DNA from: Colivivens sp963626085
Lineage (GTDB): Bacteria; Bacteroidota; Bacteroidia; Bacteroidales; Bacteroidaceae
Length of the DNA: 43,511 nt
Direction of reading: 5' to 3'
Assembly (NCBI GenBank): GCA_963626085.1
Contig: CAVFVJ010000034.1
Coordinates: forward strand, 1 to 43,511
Shown here: positions 43,489 through 43,511 of the stretch, in pieces
Layout: every line of letters begins with the position of its first letter
Numbering within the stretch: the stretch's first letter is position 1
Translations under genes and position numbers: made by a program
Notes under the pieces: model-generated
Told to the model about the DNA's origin: nothing
What the model saw: the letters and a program-made list of their open reading frames with translations, nothing else
Database searches by the model: none

Positions 43489-43511
43489 ACAGGTGTTGAA
43501 CCCTAACAATG

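Larger units (their letters stand above)
42909..43511. other. Gene-poor right intergenic region
   Basis: I find no credible protein gene in these 603 bp. A 94-codon frame at 42943-43227 runs through the palindromes and has no family features. The stretch holds the paired palindromes (43045-43116), several short hairpins (43238-43256, 43363-43381, 43376-43389), and the Cas12a-type repeat near the edge. Confidence 0.6.

Noticed and set aside
43431..43511. A normal multi-repeat type V-A array within the window
   Set aside because: Only one intact repeat is visible; the following 45 nt do not contain a second GGCTATAAGCC start.

Overview
The window reads as chromosome of a Bacteroidota bacterium, most likely a Prevotella or close relative (Prevotellaceae). 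The evidence is the repeated TAnnTTTG -7 boxes with TTTG or TTG about 19-20 bp upstream, starts without clear Shine-Dalgarno sequences, and family signatures such as a FeoA-FeoB fusion, HmuY/HmuR-like haem uptake, a class III fructose-bisphosphatase, and a carboxyspermidine-type polyamine operon. The genus is inferred from remembered families; no search was run.

Left end (1-825): an AT-rich spacer with no credible gene. It holds an outward promoter, four tandem 21-bp repeats, two tandem perfect hairpins, and tRNA-Lys(TTT) with its terminator and promoter. Next comes a FlK-like thioesterase. Positions 1367-7004 are a tight five-gene polyamine operon: arginine decarboxylase, an aminopropyltransferase-like protein, a ureohydrolase, a carboxy(nor)spermidine dehydrogenase and its decarboxylase. 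It can be read as an agmatine-based route to spermidine without S-adenosylmethionine decarboxylase. A 56-residue histone H1-like gene with its own promoter and terminator follows.

Middle (7400-25790): a secreted MG2-type protein, a DegT-family sugar aminotransferase whose 3' end overlaps a convergent glycosyltransferase, a cysteine desulfidase-type enzyme, and riboflavin synthase. An iron locus follows: a haem operon (calycin-like protein, HmuY-like lipoprotein, HmuR-like receptor) divergent from feoAB and a Cys-rich membrane partner. Then come an unknown membrane-anchored protein, rsmG, a metallo-hydrolase, an orphan sigma-54 activator overlapping lptE, secG, and a zinc-ribbon/FHA protein.

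Right half (25801-42784): an AraC regulator divergent from a TolC-HlyD-MFS efflux operon. A leftward operon holds fbp, DUF4375, smpB, metH, a MATE transporter and a DUF3089 lipoprotein. An ECF sigma / anti-sigma-like / CpxP-like module follows, then a small secreted protein and rpsA. The final 727 bp have no credible gene. They hold the rpsA promoter, paired palindromes, a run of hairpins and, at 43431-43466, one complete Cas12a (type V-A)-type CRISPR repeat. No second intact copy is visible in the remaining 45 bp. This solo repeat, which could yield a single crRNA-like RNA, is the most unusual signal in the window. No cas gene is present here, so its meaning depends on sequence beyond the right edge.
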